Assembly (NCBI GenBank): GCA_900299075.1
Contig: OMIK01000003.1
Span: 1-58,494 of the forward strand
Direction of reading: 5' to 3'
DNA: 58,494 nt
DNA from: Chlorobi bacterium Chlorobi_1
GTDB lineage: Bacteria; Bacteroidota; Chlorobiia; Chlorobiales; Chlorobiaceae
The translations under genes were made by a program, and so were the position numbers. The notes beneath the pieces are model-generated. The model was given only the letters and a program-made list of their open reading frames with translations. It was not told where the DNA came from and made no database searches. Below, piece after piece: positions 1-8,932 of this stretch (the first letter of the stretch is position 1; each line of letters opens with the position of its first letter).

Positions 1-1092
1 ACGCACAGCAACGATCCCGGCGCTTCACTGGTCTTCAAGCTGCAGCAGGAGATCGCGAATCCGCAGACCGATTTTGCCCCTGATGCGCTCAACCATCCCC
101 CGGCTATCACCGATTTCAACACCTCGCTGCAGGTGATGCAGCCGCTGGTGAACTTCGACGCCATGATCGGCGGCTCACTGGCCAGAAGCGCCAAGCGGGC
201 CCAGGAGTTCATGTCCGACCGCGCGGTCGAGACCATCGACCTGAATATCAAGAAAGCATATTACGGCCTCGTCATGGCCCGGAAGAACGTCGCTGCCATC
301 GAGCAGTCGATCGGCATCATGCAGGGCTACAGCGCCGAGGCGGCCAAGGCCTTCAGGGCGGGCCTCCTGACCAAGTCCGACAAGCTTTCGACCGAGGTGC
401 GCCTGGCCGAGCTCAGGGAGCAGAAGCTGCTGATGCAGAACGCAATGAAGAACGCCGAGGATGCCCTCCGCACCATGCTGAGGCTCGAGGCGGACGATGC
501 GCTGGTCCCGACCGGCGACCTCGTGGTCGATGCCTCGATGCCGGCGTCCAAGCCCGCTGCGGCAGGCCGCAGCGACCTGAAAGCCCTCGAGGCCTTCAAC
601 GAGGTTACCGGCTACCAGCACGACATGGCAAAGGCCCAGTACCTCCCGAGGCTGAACGCCTTCGCCCAGCAGAACTGGCACGACGCCTCGTTCCTGGGTA
701 CCGAGGGCTCCAGCTGGACCATCGGCCTGAACCTGCAGTGGAACATCTTCGACGGCATGGCCACCAAGGGCAAGGTCCAGGAGGCCAAGGCAAAGCAGCT
801 CGAGGCCCGTTACAACTACGAGGCCGCAAAGGAGCAGAGCGTCATGGAGGTCAACAAGGCGAAACGCGCGATGCAGACCTCGAAGCAGCGCGTCGAGGTC
901 GCCAGGCAGTCGCTCGACGAGGCGAAGGTCAGCCTCGACTTCATCGGAGAGCAGTTCCGTACCGGCATGGCCATGACCTTCGAGCTGCTGATGCGCGAGC
1001 AGGCCTTCACCTGGGCGAAGATGCGGATCAACCAGGCCAAGTACGACTACTGCGTCGCCAAGAGCGAACTCGAATATTACGGCGGCAAGTGA
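1..1092 (+). CDS. TolC-family outer membrane efflux protein (5' partial)
   Basis: The reading frame is open from the first base of the window to the stop at 1090-1092, so 363 C-terminal residues are visible and the N-terminus lies upstream. The visible part has the long heptad-rich, Ala/Lys/Glu-rich helices, and the weak internal duplication, of an outer membrane efflux (OEP/TolC) protein: one helical hairpin around nt 250-500 and a second around nt 800-1060. In between is a short beta-rich stretch (SSWTIGLNLQWNIFDG) typical of the strands that enter the outer membrane barrel. It should form the trimeric exit duct of a tripartite pump. The RND permease gene follows after about 70 bp, so they are probably one operon; the membrane fusion protein would be upstream, outside the window. 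An internal ATG at 133 is not the real start because upstream codons continue the same fold. Substrate unknown. Confidence 0.9.
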   Translation, partial: THSNDPGASLVFKLQQEIANPQTDFAPDALNHPPAITDFNTSLQVMQPLVNFDAMIGGSLARSAKRAQEFMSDRAVETIDLNIKKAYYGLVMARKNVAAIEQSIGIMQGYSAEAAKAFRAGLLTKSDKLSTEVRLAELREQKLLMQNAMKNAEDALRTMLRLEADDALVPTGDLVVDASMPASKPAAAGRSDLKALEAFNEVTGYQHDMAKAQYLPRLNAFAQQNWHDASFLGTEGSSWTIGLNLQWNIFDGMATKGKVQEAKAKQLEARYNYEAAKEQSVMEVNKAKRAMQTSKQRVEVARQSLDEAKVSLDFIGEQFRTGMAMTFELLMREQAFTWAKMRINQAKYDYCVAKSELEYYGGK

Positions 1093-1161
1093 GCGGCCGC
1101 GCTTCGATCGGAACCAGGATCACCATAGTCACGCAACAGCGAGCGGAGGAGGCTCGTGAAC

Positions 1162-4100
1162 ATGAATGAAGGTATCGCCGGAAGGCTTGCAAAACAGTTC
1201 ATCAATTCGAAGATCACGCCGCTGCTGATGCTGGCGTCCCTTCTTGTGGGCATCATGGCGACGTTCATGACGCCGAGGGAGGAGGAGCCGCAGATCGTCG
1301 TGCCGCTGGTCGACATCTACATCCCCTATCCCGGCGCCTCCGCTGCCGAGGTCGAGGAGCGCGTCGCCAAGCCCTTCGAACGCTCCCTGACCGAGATCAA
1401 GGGGGTCAACTACGTCTACTCCACCTCCATGCCGGACTTCGCCCTGGTGACCGTCCGCTACAACGTCGGCGACAACACCGAGGAGAGCATGGTCAAGCTG
1501 TGGACCGCGCTCATGAAGAACATGGAGAAGATGCCCCCCGGCGTCCAGATGCCCCTCATGAAGAAGGTGGCCATCGACGACGTGCCGGTGCTCAACCTCA
1601 CCTTCTGGAGCAAGGACAGCAACCCTTACGAGCTTCGCCGTATCGCCCTGAAGGCCGCTGATGAAATCAAGAAGGTCGAGAACATCGGCGAGGTCGAGGT
1701 CAAGGGCGGCCTCAAGCGCCAGGTGCGCGTGCTGCTCGACAAGCAGAAGCTCCAGCGCTACAACATCACCCCGCTCCAGATCGCCCGTCAGCTGCAGGCC
1801 ACCAACTCCCAGATGACCTCCGGCGATTTCAAGAACGACCAGCAGGTGATCGTCAGGACCGGCAACTTCTTCCAGAGCGCCGATGACGTGGGCAACGTCG
1901 TGGTGGGGCTCTACGGTGCGGACCCGGTCTTCCTGAAACAGGTCGCCCAGATCACCGACGGCCCCGAGGAGGTGAACAACTACACCCGGTTCGGCTGGGG
2001 TGCCGGTTCGAAGGACAAGGACCGTGCAGATTACCCGGCCGTCACGCTGACGGTCGCCAAGCGGCAGGGGACCGACGCTACCGCCCTGGCAACCAAGGTG
2101 GTTTCGCGTGTCGATGCCATGAAGGGTTCGGTGATTCCGAAGAACGTCACGGTGACCGAAACCCGGAACTACGGCGAGACCGCATCCGAAAAGGTGTTCA
2201 CCCTCCTCGAGCACCTGATGATGGCCATCGTCGCCGTGACCATCGTGGTCGCCTTCTTCCTCGGATGGAGGGGATCGCTCGTGGTCTTCATGTCGGTGCC
2301 GGTCACCTTCGCCCTGACGCTCCTTATCTATTACCTGTTCCACTACACGCTGAACAGGGTGACGCTCTTCGCGCTCATCTTCGTGACCGGTATCGTGGTC
2401 GACGACTCGATCATCATCGCCGAGAACATCCACCGCCACTTCGCCATGAAGCGGCAGCCGAGGCTGCAGGCGGCCATCACCGCCATCAGCGAGGTAGGCA
2501 ACCCGACCATCCTGGCCACCTTCACGGTCATCGCTGCCGTGCTGCCGATGGTCTTCGTCTCCGGCCTGATGGGCCCCTACATGAGCCCGATGCCGATCGG
2601 CGCGTCGCTCGCCATGATCTTCTCGCTGCTGGTGGCGCTCATCGCTACCCCCTGGCTCTCCTACCGCCTGCTGAAGTCGGACGAGGGGCACCATGAGGAG
2701 TACGATATCAAGAACACCGGTTACTACAAGCTCTTCGACAAGGTGCTGACCCCGTTCATCAACAGCACCTTCAAGACCTGGCTCGCCTTCGGCGTGGTGG
2801 CCCTCATGCTGGCCGGCGCGATGGCGATGGTCCCGCTCAAGATGGTCCAGATGAAGATGCTCCCGTTCGACAACAAGAACGAGTTCCAGGTGATCATCGA
2901 CATGCCTGAAGGCACGGTCCTCGAAAAGACCGAGCAGGCCACCAGGGAGATCTCCTCCTACCTGAAGACCGTACCCGAGGTGGCGAGCAGCCAGTACTAT
3001 GTCGGCCTGAACGCCCCGATCAACTTCAACGGCCTGGTTCGCCACTACTACCTGCGCCGCGGCGACAACAAGGCGGACATCCAGGTGAACCTGGTGCACA
3101 AGGGCGAGCGCAAGGCGCAGAGCCACGACATCGCCAAGCGCGTGAGGGCCGGCGTCCAGGAGATCGCCGCCCGCTACGGCGCGAATGCCAAGATCGTCGA
3201 GATCCCGCCGGGCCCGCCCGTGCTCTCCACCATCGTGGCCGAGATCTACGGCCCCGACCTGCAGTCGCAGATCGCACTGGCCAAGGAGGTCAAGAAGGCC
3301 TTCGCCTCTACTCCAGGCGTGGTCGACGTGGACTGGCTGGTCGAGGCCGACCAGAAGGTCTACGACCTGGTGATCAACAAGGAGCGCGCGGCCTTCCGCG
3401 GCGTGACCCCTGAGCAGATCGCCCACACGCTGCGCATGTCCCTTGCCGGCGTCGATGTGGGCCTGGTGCACCAGCAGGGCGAAATCGAGCCGCTGGCCAT
3501 CCAGCTCAGGCTCCCGAAGGCGGACAGGACCTCGCTCAAGGACCTCTCGAACATCTTCGTCCAGTCGCAGGGGATGGGCACCCTGACCACCAGGCTCCGT
3601 CCGGGCATGATGGTCCCGCTCTCCGAGCTGGTGACCGTCCAGGAGAAGGTCCAGGACAAGAGCATCTTCCGCAAGGACCTGCACCGCGTGGACTATGTGA
3701 CGGCTGACGTTGCCGGCGTGACCGAGAGCCCGGTGTACGCGATGCTCGAGCTCGACAAGAAGATCGCCCAGATCCAGCTTCCCGGCGGCGCGGTGATCAA
3801 CCCGCTCTACACCTCGGTGCCGAAGTCCGACGACAAGCTCGCCATGAAGTGGGACGGCGAGTGGCAGATCACCTTCGAGGTCTTCCGCGATCTCGGCACG
3901 GCCTTCGCGGTGGTGCTGGTGATCATCTACCTGCTCATCATCGGCTGGTTCCAGTCCTTCAAGACCCCGCTGATCATGATGATCTCGATCCCGCTGAGCC
4001 TGGTCGGCATCATCCCGGGCCACTACATCCATGGCGCCTTCTTCACGGCGACCAGCATGATCGGCATGATCGCCCTCGCCGGCATCATGGTGAGGAACGC

Positions 4101-4386
4101 GGTGCTGCTCATCGACTTCATCCAGATCCGCAGGGATGAGGGGGTCGGCCTGAAGGAGTCGGTCATCGAGTCGGCCGCGGTGCGAACCCGCCCGATCATC
4201 CTGACCTCCGGTGCGGTCGTCATCGGTTCGGTGGTGATGCTCTTCGACCCGATCTTCCAGGGACTGGCGATCTCGCTCATCTGGGGTTCGGTGCTCTCGA
4301 CCATCCTGACCCTCGTGGTCGTCCCTCTGGTCTACTACCTGTCGGAAAAGAAGGGCGAGAAGAAGAGGCTGGCTGCAAAATCATAA
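1162..4386 (+). CDS. RND-family efflux transporter permease (AcrB/HAE1-like)
   Basis: About 1074 residues, the normal size for an RND inner membrane pump. An N-terminal membrane segment is followed by a large periplasmic loop, a TM2-TM6 block, a second periplasmic loop and a TM8-TM12 block. The proton-relay aspartate pair is visible as GIVVDDSIIIAENI (about residue 415). The matching TM10 motif reads GIMVRNAVLLIDF (about residue 975), with Arg where AcrB-type pumps have the relay Lys. AGGAGG at 1147-1152 lies 9 nt before ATG 1162 but only 3 nt before an in-frame GTG at 1156, so ATG 1162 is preferred. It should export substrates together with the upstream TolC-like protein. Metal versus drug specificity cannot be read from the sequence: no CusA-type Met cluster is evident. 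Confidence 0.93.
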   Translation: MNEGIAGRLAKQFINSKITPLLMLASLLVGIMATFMTPREEEPQIVVPLVDIYIPYPGASAAEVEERVAKPFERSLTEIKGVNYVYSTSMPDFALVTVRYNVGDNTEESMVKLWTALMKNMEKMPPGVQMPLMKKVAIDDVPVLNLTFWSKDSNPYELRRIALKAADEIKKVENIGEVEVKGGLKRQVRVLLDKQKLQRYNITPLQIARQLQATNSQMTSGDFKNDQQVIVRTGNFFQSADDVGNVVVGLYGADPVFLKQVAQITDGPEEVNNYTRFGWGAGSKDKDRADYPAVTLTVAKRQGTDATALATKVVSRVDAMKGSVIPKNVTVTETRNYGETASEKVFTLLEHLMMAIVAVTIVVAFFLGWRGSLVVFMSVPVTFALTLLIYYLFHYTLNRVTLFALIFVTGIVVDDSIIIAENIHRHFAMKRQPRLQAAITAISEVGNPTILATFTVIAAVLPMVFVSGLMGPYMSPMPIGASLAMIFSLLVALIATPWLSYRLLKSDEGHHEEYDIKNTGYYKLFDKVLTPFINSTFKTWLAFGVVALMLAGAMAMVPLKMVQMKMLPFDNKNEFQVIIDMPEGTVLEKTEQATREISSYLKTVPEVASSQYYVGLNAPINFNGLVRHYYLRRGDNKADIQVNLVHKGERKAQSHDIAKRVRAGVQEIAARYGANAKIVEIPPGPPVLSTIVAEIYGPDLQSQIALAKEVKKAFASTPGVVDVDWLVEADQKVYDLVINKERAAFRGVTPEQIAHTLRMSLAGVDVGLVHQQGEIEPLAIQLRLPKADRTSLKDLSNIFVQSQGMGTLTTRLRPGMMVPLSELVTVQEKVQDKSIFRKDLHRVDYVTADVAGVTESPVYAMLELDKKIAQIQLPGGAVINPLYTSVPKSDDKLAMKWDGEWQITFEVFRDLGTAFAVVLVIIYLLIIGWFQSFKTPLIMMISIPLSLVGIIPGHYIHGAFFTATSMIGMIALAGIMVRNAVLLIDFIQIRRDEGVGLKESVIESAAVRTRPIILTSGAVVIGSVVMLFDPIFQGLAISLIWGSVLSTILTLVVVPLVYYLSEKKGEKKRLAAKS

Positions 4387-4398
4387 CGTGAGAAACGG

Positions 4399-4704
4399 AT
4401 GAAATTCCTTGCCATCATCGGGGACGAAGAGACCCGGCCGCAGGTGCGGAAACTCTTCATGACGCACGGCGTGATCATGTTCAGCAACGTTGCCATCAGG
4501 GGCTGTTCCTGCGACAGCTCCAACCAGCCTCCGGCCTGGTGGCCGGGGGAGCAGAACATGAGCACCTACTCCTCGCTCTGCTTTGCTATCCTCGAGGATG
4601 GCAAGGCGGATGCGATCATAGAGGAGCTCAAGCGTAAGCCCATCGCGACCGATCCCGCTTTCCCGGCCAGGGCGTTTGTGATGAACGTCGAGCAGATGGT
4701 CTGA
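4399..4704 (+). CDS. Small PII-like conserved hypothetical protein
   Basis: 101 residues, starting 12 nt after the RND stop and preceding the hydrolase gene by a few bases, so it is very likely cotranscribed with the pump. The protein begins MKFLAIIGDEE, has an alternating beta-alpha pattern, and ends with a strand resembling the ferredoxin-like fold of PII or DUF3240-type proteins. A central Cys-rich segment (GCSCDSSNQPPAWWPGE, about residues 35-51) sits where PII proteins carry their T-loop. Small PII-like proteins are known beside some RND and other transport genes, where they may sense a ligand or metal. Assignment to the PII superfamily is my inference from fold pattern, size and context; the biochemical role is unknown. 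An alternative is an unrelated small ferredoxin-fold protein. Confidence 0.6.
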   Translation: MKFLAIIGDEETRPQVRKLFMTHGVIMFSNVAIRGCSCDSSNQPPAWWPGEQNMSTYSSLCFAILEDGKADAIIEELKRKPIATDPAFPARAFVMNVEQMV

Positions 4705-4716
4705 ACCGGAGTGGCC

Positions 4717-5364
4717 ATGGGGATTGTCGTAGAGCAGCTGCGCACCGGGGGTGACCGGAATTTCGGCTACCTCTGTGCCGACGAGCAGACCGGCGAGGCG
4801 TTCGCCGTCGATCCTTCCAATTCGCCCGGCCTCCTGGCCGGGCGGGCTTCGGCCCTCGCCTGGCGGCTGCGCTACGCCTTCTGCACCCATGGCCATCAGG
4901 ACCACACGAACGGCAACGAGGAGTTCGAGCGGCTGACCGGCACGAAGGTGCTGCTCTTCGGCGACCGTTGCCCGTCGACCGGCACCGAAGTTTCGGCGGG
5001 TGCCGAATATCCTCTCGGATCCGCCTCCATCCGCATCATCCACACGCCCGGCCATACGGAGGACTCGATCTGCATCCTTGCGGGAGATGCCCTGTTCACC
5101 GGCGACACCCTCTTCGTGGGGAAGGTCGGAGGCACTTGGAGCGACGAGGATGCGCGTGCGGAGCACCGGTCGCTGCACGAGCGCCTGCTGCGCCTGCCGG
5201 AGCAGACGAGGGTCTACCCCGGGCACGACTACGGCACCACCCCCGCTTCGACGGTCGGCCACGAGCGGCGCACCAACCCGTTCCTGCTGCAGCCCGATGT
5301 CGACTCCTTCATGGAGCTGAAGCGCAACTGGGCGGCCTATAAAAAAGCGCAAGGGATCAGCTGA
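4717..5364 (+). CDS. Metallo-beta-lactamase-fold hydrolase (glyoxalase II-like)
   Basis: 215 residues from ATG 4717; an in-frame GTG at 4711 is a less likely start. It carries the full metal-binding signature: THGHQDHTNG (HxHxDH), HTPGHTEDS, a GDTLF aspartate and a late YPGHDYG histidine. This is the binuclear-metal hydrolase fold of hydroxyacylglutathione hydrolases and related thioester hydrolases or persulfide dioxygenases. It lacks the roughly 45-residue C-terminal substrate domain of classical glyoxalase II, so the true substrate is uncertain. Chlorobi make other low-molecular-weight thiols, so a glutathione substrate should not be assumed. It follows the PII-like gene by 12 nt, at the end of the efflux operon. 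Confidence 0.85.
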   Translation: MGIVVEQLRTGGDRNFGYLCADEQTGEAFAVDPSNSPGLLAGRASALAWRLRYAFCTHGHQDHTNGNEEFERLTGTKVLLFGDRCPSTGTEVSAGAEYPLGSASIRIIHTPGHTEDSICILAGDALFTGDTLFVGKVGGTWSDEDARAEHRSLHERLLRLPEQTRVYPGHDYGTTPASTVGHERRTNPFLLQPDVDSFMELKRNWAAYKKAQGIS

Positions 5365-5431
5365 TTTTTTCTCCGTCGCTTGGTTTTTGCCTCTTCTTTA
5401 CTTTACTTGTATAGTTATGCTTTCCCTGCCG

Positions 5432-5571
5432 TTCCCGGAGGGATCGCACTCGGGAATCCGAAAGTGCCGCAAGGCTCCGGAAGCTCACCGATCCTACCTT
5501 TCGATTTACGTCCGACAAAGCTTCATCGCTACTACTTCAACAATAGTAAGGGGACAGATCGTCCTTTTTTT
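5432..5571 (+). terminator. Structured leader with terminator-like hairpin before the CBS gene
   Basis: The 225-bp gap between the hydrolase and CBS genes holds two inverted repeats. One is TTCCCG 5432-5437 with CGGGAA 5451-5456. The other is GGAC 5552-5555 with GTCC 5561-5564 (5-nt loop), followed at once by seven T residues at 5565-5571. The second looks like a short intrinsic terminator placed only about 18 bp before the CBS start. It could end the efflux operon or act as an attenuator. The short stem makes this tentative. Confidence 0.4.
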
Positions 5572-5589
5572 AACACGAGGGTAATTGCC

Positions 5590-6036
5590 ATGGACCAGCT
5601 CATAACACTCCGCACCCTGCCGGTATCGGCCCTGATGCAGAAGGAGTTCCAGATCATCAAGGGGAGCGCCACCGTCGCCGAGGCGCTGCAGATGATGAAG
5701 AAATCGGGTGACAGCGGCATCATCGTCGAGCCCCGCAACGAGGACGACTGCTACGGCATCGTCACCGAGAAGGATATCCTCGAGAAGGTGATCGATCCCG
5801 GCGAGGACATCCACCGCGACCCGTGGAACACCCCGGTCTTCCAGATCATGAGCAAGCCGGTCATCAGCGTCAACCCGAACATGCGCATCAAGTACGCCCT
5901 GCGCCTGATGAAGCGGACCAACATCAGGAGGCTCACCGTGATGGACAGCAACAGGATCATCGGCATGCTCAGCATGACCGACGTGCTCCACGCCGTCGAA
6001 GAGCTGCCGGTCCACGACGACCATATCGCCTTGTAA
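5590..6036 (+). CDS. CBS-domain pair protein
   Basis: 148 residues made of two CBS motifs and almost nothing else: repeat 1 about residues 8-66 (ending [12 protein letters not shown]) and repeat 2 about residues 78-136 (ending [13 protein letters not shown]). CBS pairs bind adenosyl ligands such as AMP, ATP or SAM and usually regulate a partner. With no catalytic domain this is a stand-alone sensor or regulator of unknown target. ATG 5590 is chosen because a GAGGG-like ribosome site precedes it and the longer open frame back to 5380 is low-complexity intergenic DNA. A strong terminator follows at 6095, so it is probably monocistronic and separate from sdhA. Confidence 0.85.
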   Translation: MDQLITLRTLPVSALMQKEFQIIKGSATVAEALQMMKKSGDSGIIVEPRNEDDCYGIVTEKDILEKVIDPGEDIHRDPWNTPVFQIMSKPVISVNPNMRIKYALRLMKRTNIRRLTVMDSNRIIGMLSMTDVLHAVEELPVHDDHIAL

Positions 6037-6094
6037 TTCCCCCGGGCGCCTCCTGGCCACCCCGGATACCGCATCTGCATCAGACAACCCAGAA

Positions 6095-6124
6095 GGGCCC
6101 AGCCGCAACGGCGGGCCCGTTTTC
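6095..6124 (+). terminator. Intrinsic terminator after the CBS gene
   Basis: GGGCCC (6095-6100), a bulged A and GCCG pair with CGGC and GGGCCC (to 6118) around a CAA loop, followed by GTTTTC. This gives 10 GC pairs with one bulge, a convincing rho-independent terminator separating the CBS gene from sdhA. Confidence 0.8.
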
Positions 6125-6174
6125 AAACCAGCACGCCGGCCATGGGCATGGTGTGCACGGATCTCCGACTCGTT

Positions 6175-7878
6175 ATGAAATTATTCGATATCGTCATCGT
6201 CGGTGGCGGCGGTGCGGGCCTCTATGCCGCCATGGAGGCCATGAAGACCAATCCCGGGCTCAACGTCGCCGTCATATCGAAGGTCTACCCGAACCGTTCG
6301 CACACCTCCGCCGCGCAGGGCGGCGCCAACGCGGCGCTTGCCAATACGGCCAAGGACGACACGGTCGAGCTGCACATCTTCGATACCATCAAGGGGAGCG
6401 ACTACCTCGCCGACCAGGATGCCGTTGAGGTGCTCTGCTCCGAGGCGCCGAAGATCATCCGGGAGCTCGAGAACATGGGCACCCCATGGTCGAGGCTCGA
6501 CGACAAGACCATCGCCCAGCGCCCCTTCGGCGGGGCCGGGCGCCCGCGCTGCTGCTACTGCGCCGACAAGACCGGCCACACCATCCTGCAGACGCTCTAT
6601 GAACAGTGCCTCAGGAAGGGGGTGCAGTTCTTCAACGAATATTTCGCCCTCGACCTCGCCCTCGACGGGAGCCGCTCCAAAGGGCTGATCGCCCTGAATA
6701 TCAAGACCGGCAGGATCGAGCCGTTCCATGCGCGGACGGTCATCTTCGCCACCGGCGGCTACGCCAAGATGTACTGGAACCGTTCGAGCAACGCGGCAGG
6801 CAACACCGGAGACGGCCAGGCGATCGCCTACCGCGCCGGCATTCCGCTCAAGGACATGGAGTTCGTGCAGTTCCACCCCACCGGCCTCCGCAAGAGCGGC
6901 CTGCTGGTGACGGAGGGGGCCCGCGGTGAAGGCGGTTACCTCGTCAATACCCTCGGCGAACGCTTCATGTCGCGCTACGCCCCCTCCAAGATGGAGCTCG
7001 GCCCGCGTGACCTCGTCTCCCGTTCGCTCGAAACCGAGATCCTCGAGGGGCGTGGCTTCGACAGCCCGGCCGGCAAGTACCTCCACCTCGACCTGAGGCA
7101 CCTCGGCGCCGACCTCATCAAGTCGCGCCTGCCGCAGATCAGGGAGATGTGCATGTACTTCGAGGGTGTCGACCCGATCGACGAGCCTATTCCGGTGCGG
7201 CCGACGGCCCACTACTCGATGGGCGGCATCGATACCGACAACTTCGGCCGTACGGCCATGGGCGGCGTCTATGCTGCCGGCGAATGCGGCTGCGTCTCGG
7301 TGCACGGCGCCAACCGCCTCGGCGGCAACTCCCTGCTCGATATCCTGGTGTTCGGCCGCATCGCAGGCCGTGCCGCAGCCGAGGAGGCTCGCGGCTTCAA
7401 TCCCGCCCCGATAACCGAGTCCGAGCTGGCCGAAAAGGAACAGGAGCTCCGCAGCTTCATGAAGCCATCCGGGCACTACGAGCGCTACGGCACCCTGCGC
7501 GAGGAGCTCGGGCAGACCCTTGCCCAGAACGTCGGCATCTTCCGCGAGGCCTCGAAGATCAGCAAGGGGATCGGGGATATCGTCGCCCTGAAGGAACGTT
7601 TCGAGCACGTCAGGGTGTTCGACACCAGCGACGTCTACAATACCAACCTGATCCAGGTGCTTGAGCTCAGGAACATGCTGGAGCTGGCCGAGACCGTGGC
7701 CGCCGGCGCACTCGTCCGCGAGGAGAGCCGCGGTTCGCACACCAGGACCGACTTCCCGGTCCGCGACGACGAAAACTGGCACAGGCATACCACCTTCACC
7801 CAGGAGGGCGGCCATCCGAAACTCGGGTTCAAGCCGGTCACGATGGGCCGGTATGAACTCCAGGAACGAACCTACTAA
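6175..7878 (+). CDS. sdhA: Fumarate reductase/succinate dehydrogenase flavoprotein subunit
   Basis: 567 residues. The N-terminal FAD-binding Rossmann motif is IVIVGGGGAGLYAAMEA (residues 6-22). The NRSHTSAAQGG segment supplies the His that carries covalent FAD in this family. Substrate-binding parts include QFHPTG and RPTAHYSMGG, and the C-terminal helical domain is complete. ATG 6175 (MKLFDIVIV) is preferred over upstream starts because FAD proteins begin just before this strand. No Tat signal is present, so it faces the cytoplasm, unlike periplasmic MfrA of Wolinella. It forms an operon with sdhB (12-nt gap) and an HdrB-like subunit. In green sulfur bacteria this complex should run as fumarate reductase in the reductive TCA cycle. 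Confidence 0.95.
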   Translation: MKLFDIVIVGGGGAGLYAAMEAMKTNPGLNVAVISKVYPNRSHTSAAQGGANAALANTAKDDTVELHIFDTIKGSDYLADQDAVEVLCSEAPKIIRELENMGTPWSRLDDKTIAQRPFGGAGRPRCCYCADKTGHTILQTLYEQCLRKGVQFFNEYFALDLALDGSRSKGLIALNIKTGRIEPFHARTVIFATGGYAKMYWNRSSNAAGNTGDGQAIAYRAGIPLKDMEFVQFHPTGLRKSGLLVTEGARGEGGYLVNTLGERFMSRYAPSKMELGPRDLVSRSLETEILEGRGFDSPAGKYLHLDLRHLGADLIKSRLPQIREMCMYFEGVDPIDEPIPVRPTAHYSMGGIDTDNFGRTAMGGVYAAGECGCVSVHGANRLGGNSLLDILVFGRIAGRAAAEEARGFNPAPITESELAEKEQELRSFMKPSGHYERYGTLREELGQTLAQNVGIFREASKISKGIGDIVALKERFEHVRVFDTSDVYNTNLIQVLELRNMLELAETVAAGALVREESRGSHTRTDFPVRDDENWHRHTTFTQEGGHPKLGFKPVTMGRYELQERTY

Positions 7879-7890
7879 GCAGGATATTCC

Positions 7891-8928
7891 ATGACCGATT
7901 CAACCGTAATCCATATCGAGGACAAGCGGGACGTGACCTTCAGGGTCCACCGCTTCAATCCCCAGGTCGACAGCAAGCCTTACTACGACGACTACACCAT
8001 CAAGCTCGAGAAGGGCATCACGGTGCTCAGGGCGCTGAACTACATCAAGGAGCATGTCGACCCGACGCTGACCATCCGAGCCTTCTGCCAGGCCGGCATC
8101 TGCGGCTCCTGCGCCATGCGTATCAACAATATGTCCAAGCTGGCCTGCACCACCCAGGTGTGGGACGAGCTCGAAAAGACCAGGGAGCCCGGCGTCATCA
8201 AGGTCGACCCGCTCCGCAACCTGCCGCTCATCAAAGACCTGGTGGTCGAGATGGACCCGCTGGTCGACAAGATGAAGCACTACACGAACTGGGTCGATTC
8301 GAAGATGCCCGAGGAGCAGTGGGGCAACAAGGAGTTCCTGGTCTCCGAGGAGGAGTTCCAGCGCTACGACAAGGCGACCGACTGCATCCTTTGCGCCTCC
8401 TGCGTGTCGGAGTGCACTATCCTCAGGGCCCACAAGGAGTACGTCTCCCCGGCGGTGCTGCTGAAGTCCTACCGAATGAACGTCGACACCCGTGACGGCA
8501 GCCACGAGCTGCGCCTTGCCGAGCTGGTGAAGGACCACGGGGTCTGGGACTGCACCCACTGCTACCGCTGCCAGGAGACCTGCGTCAAGCACATCCCGAT
8601 CATGGACGCCATCCACGGCATCCGCGAGGACGCCATCGAGCGCCGGGGCGTCAAGGATACCAGCGGCGCCCGGCATGCCGAGGCCTTCATGGACGACATC
8701 GGCAAGAAAGGCAAGCTGGTCGAGGCGACCCTGCCGATCCGCACCAACGGCGTCGGCTGGACGCTGAAGAACCTCCTGCCGATGGCCGTCAAGATGGTCA
8801 TCAAGCGCCGGACTCCGCCACCGCCGCTCCTGGTCAAGGCCTCGAAAGGGATCGAGAAGTTCAGGGAAGAGTTCCGCGAGATGATCGGGCATGTGGCGAA
8901 GGATCATGAAAAAAAATCGGGAGAATAG
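7891..8928 (+). CDS. sdhB: Fumarate reductase/succinate dehydrogenase iron-sulfur subunit, E-type
   Basis: 345 residues, about 100 longer than classical SdhB. The plant-type [2Fe-2S] domain is seen as CQAGICGSC plus a later LAC. A first four-cysteine motif is CILCASCVSEC. A second is CTHCYRCQETC, where classical SdhB has only three ligands for a [3Fe-4S] cluster. The extra cysteine suggests a second [4Fe-4S] cluster, as described for archaeal E-type complexes. The remaining C-terminal extension is basic, with amphipathic helices and a proline run (RTPPPPL), and may contact the membrane or SdhE. It passes electrons between the SdhE/quinone side and the flavin of SdhA. The start follows sdhA by 12 nt; the stop is 4 nt before sdhE. 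Confidence 0.93.
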   Translation: MTDSTVIHIEDKRDVTFRVHRFNPQVDSKPYYDDYTIKLEKGITVLRALNYIKEHVDPTLTIRAFCQAGICGSCAMRINNMSKLACTTQVWDELEKTREPGVIKVDPLRNLPLIKDLVVEMDPLVDKMKHYTNWVDSKMPEEQWGNKEFLVSEEEFQRYDKATDCILCASCVSECTILRAHKEYVSPAVLLKSYRMNVDTRDGSHELRLAELVKDHGVWDCTHCYRCQETCVKHIPIMDAIHGIREDAIERRGVKDTSGARHAEAFMDDIGKKGKLVEATLPIRTNGVGWTLKNLLPMAVKMVIKRRTPPPPLLVKASKGIEKFREEFREMIGHVAKDHEKKSGE

Positions 8929-8932
8929 CCCC

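Noticed and set aside
1129-4032. 967-codon open frame on the minus strand opposite the RND gene
   Set aside because: It is the GC-rich antisense shadow of a clear RND permease; its translation is Asp/His/Val/Arg-rich with no domain. The same applies to the 1496-codon frame opposite rpoC and the 852-codon frame opposite pscA.
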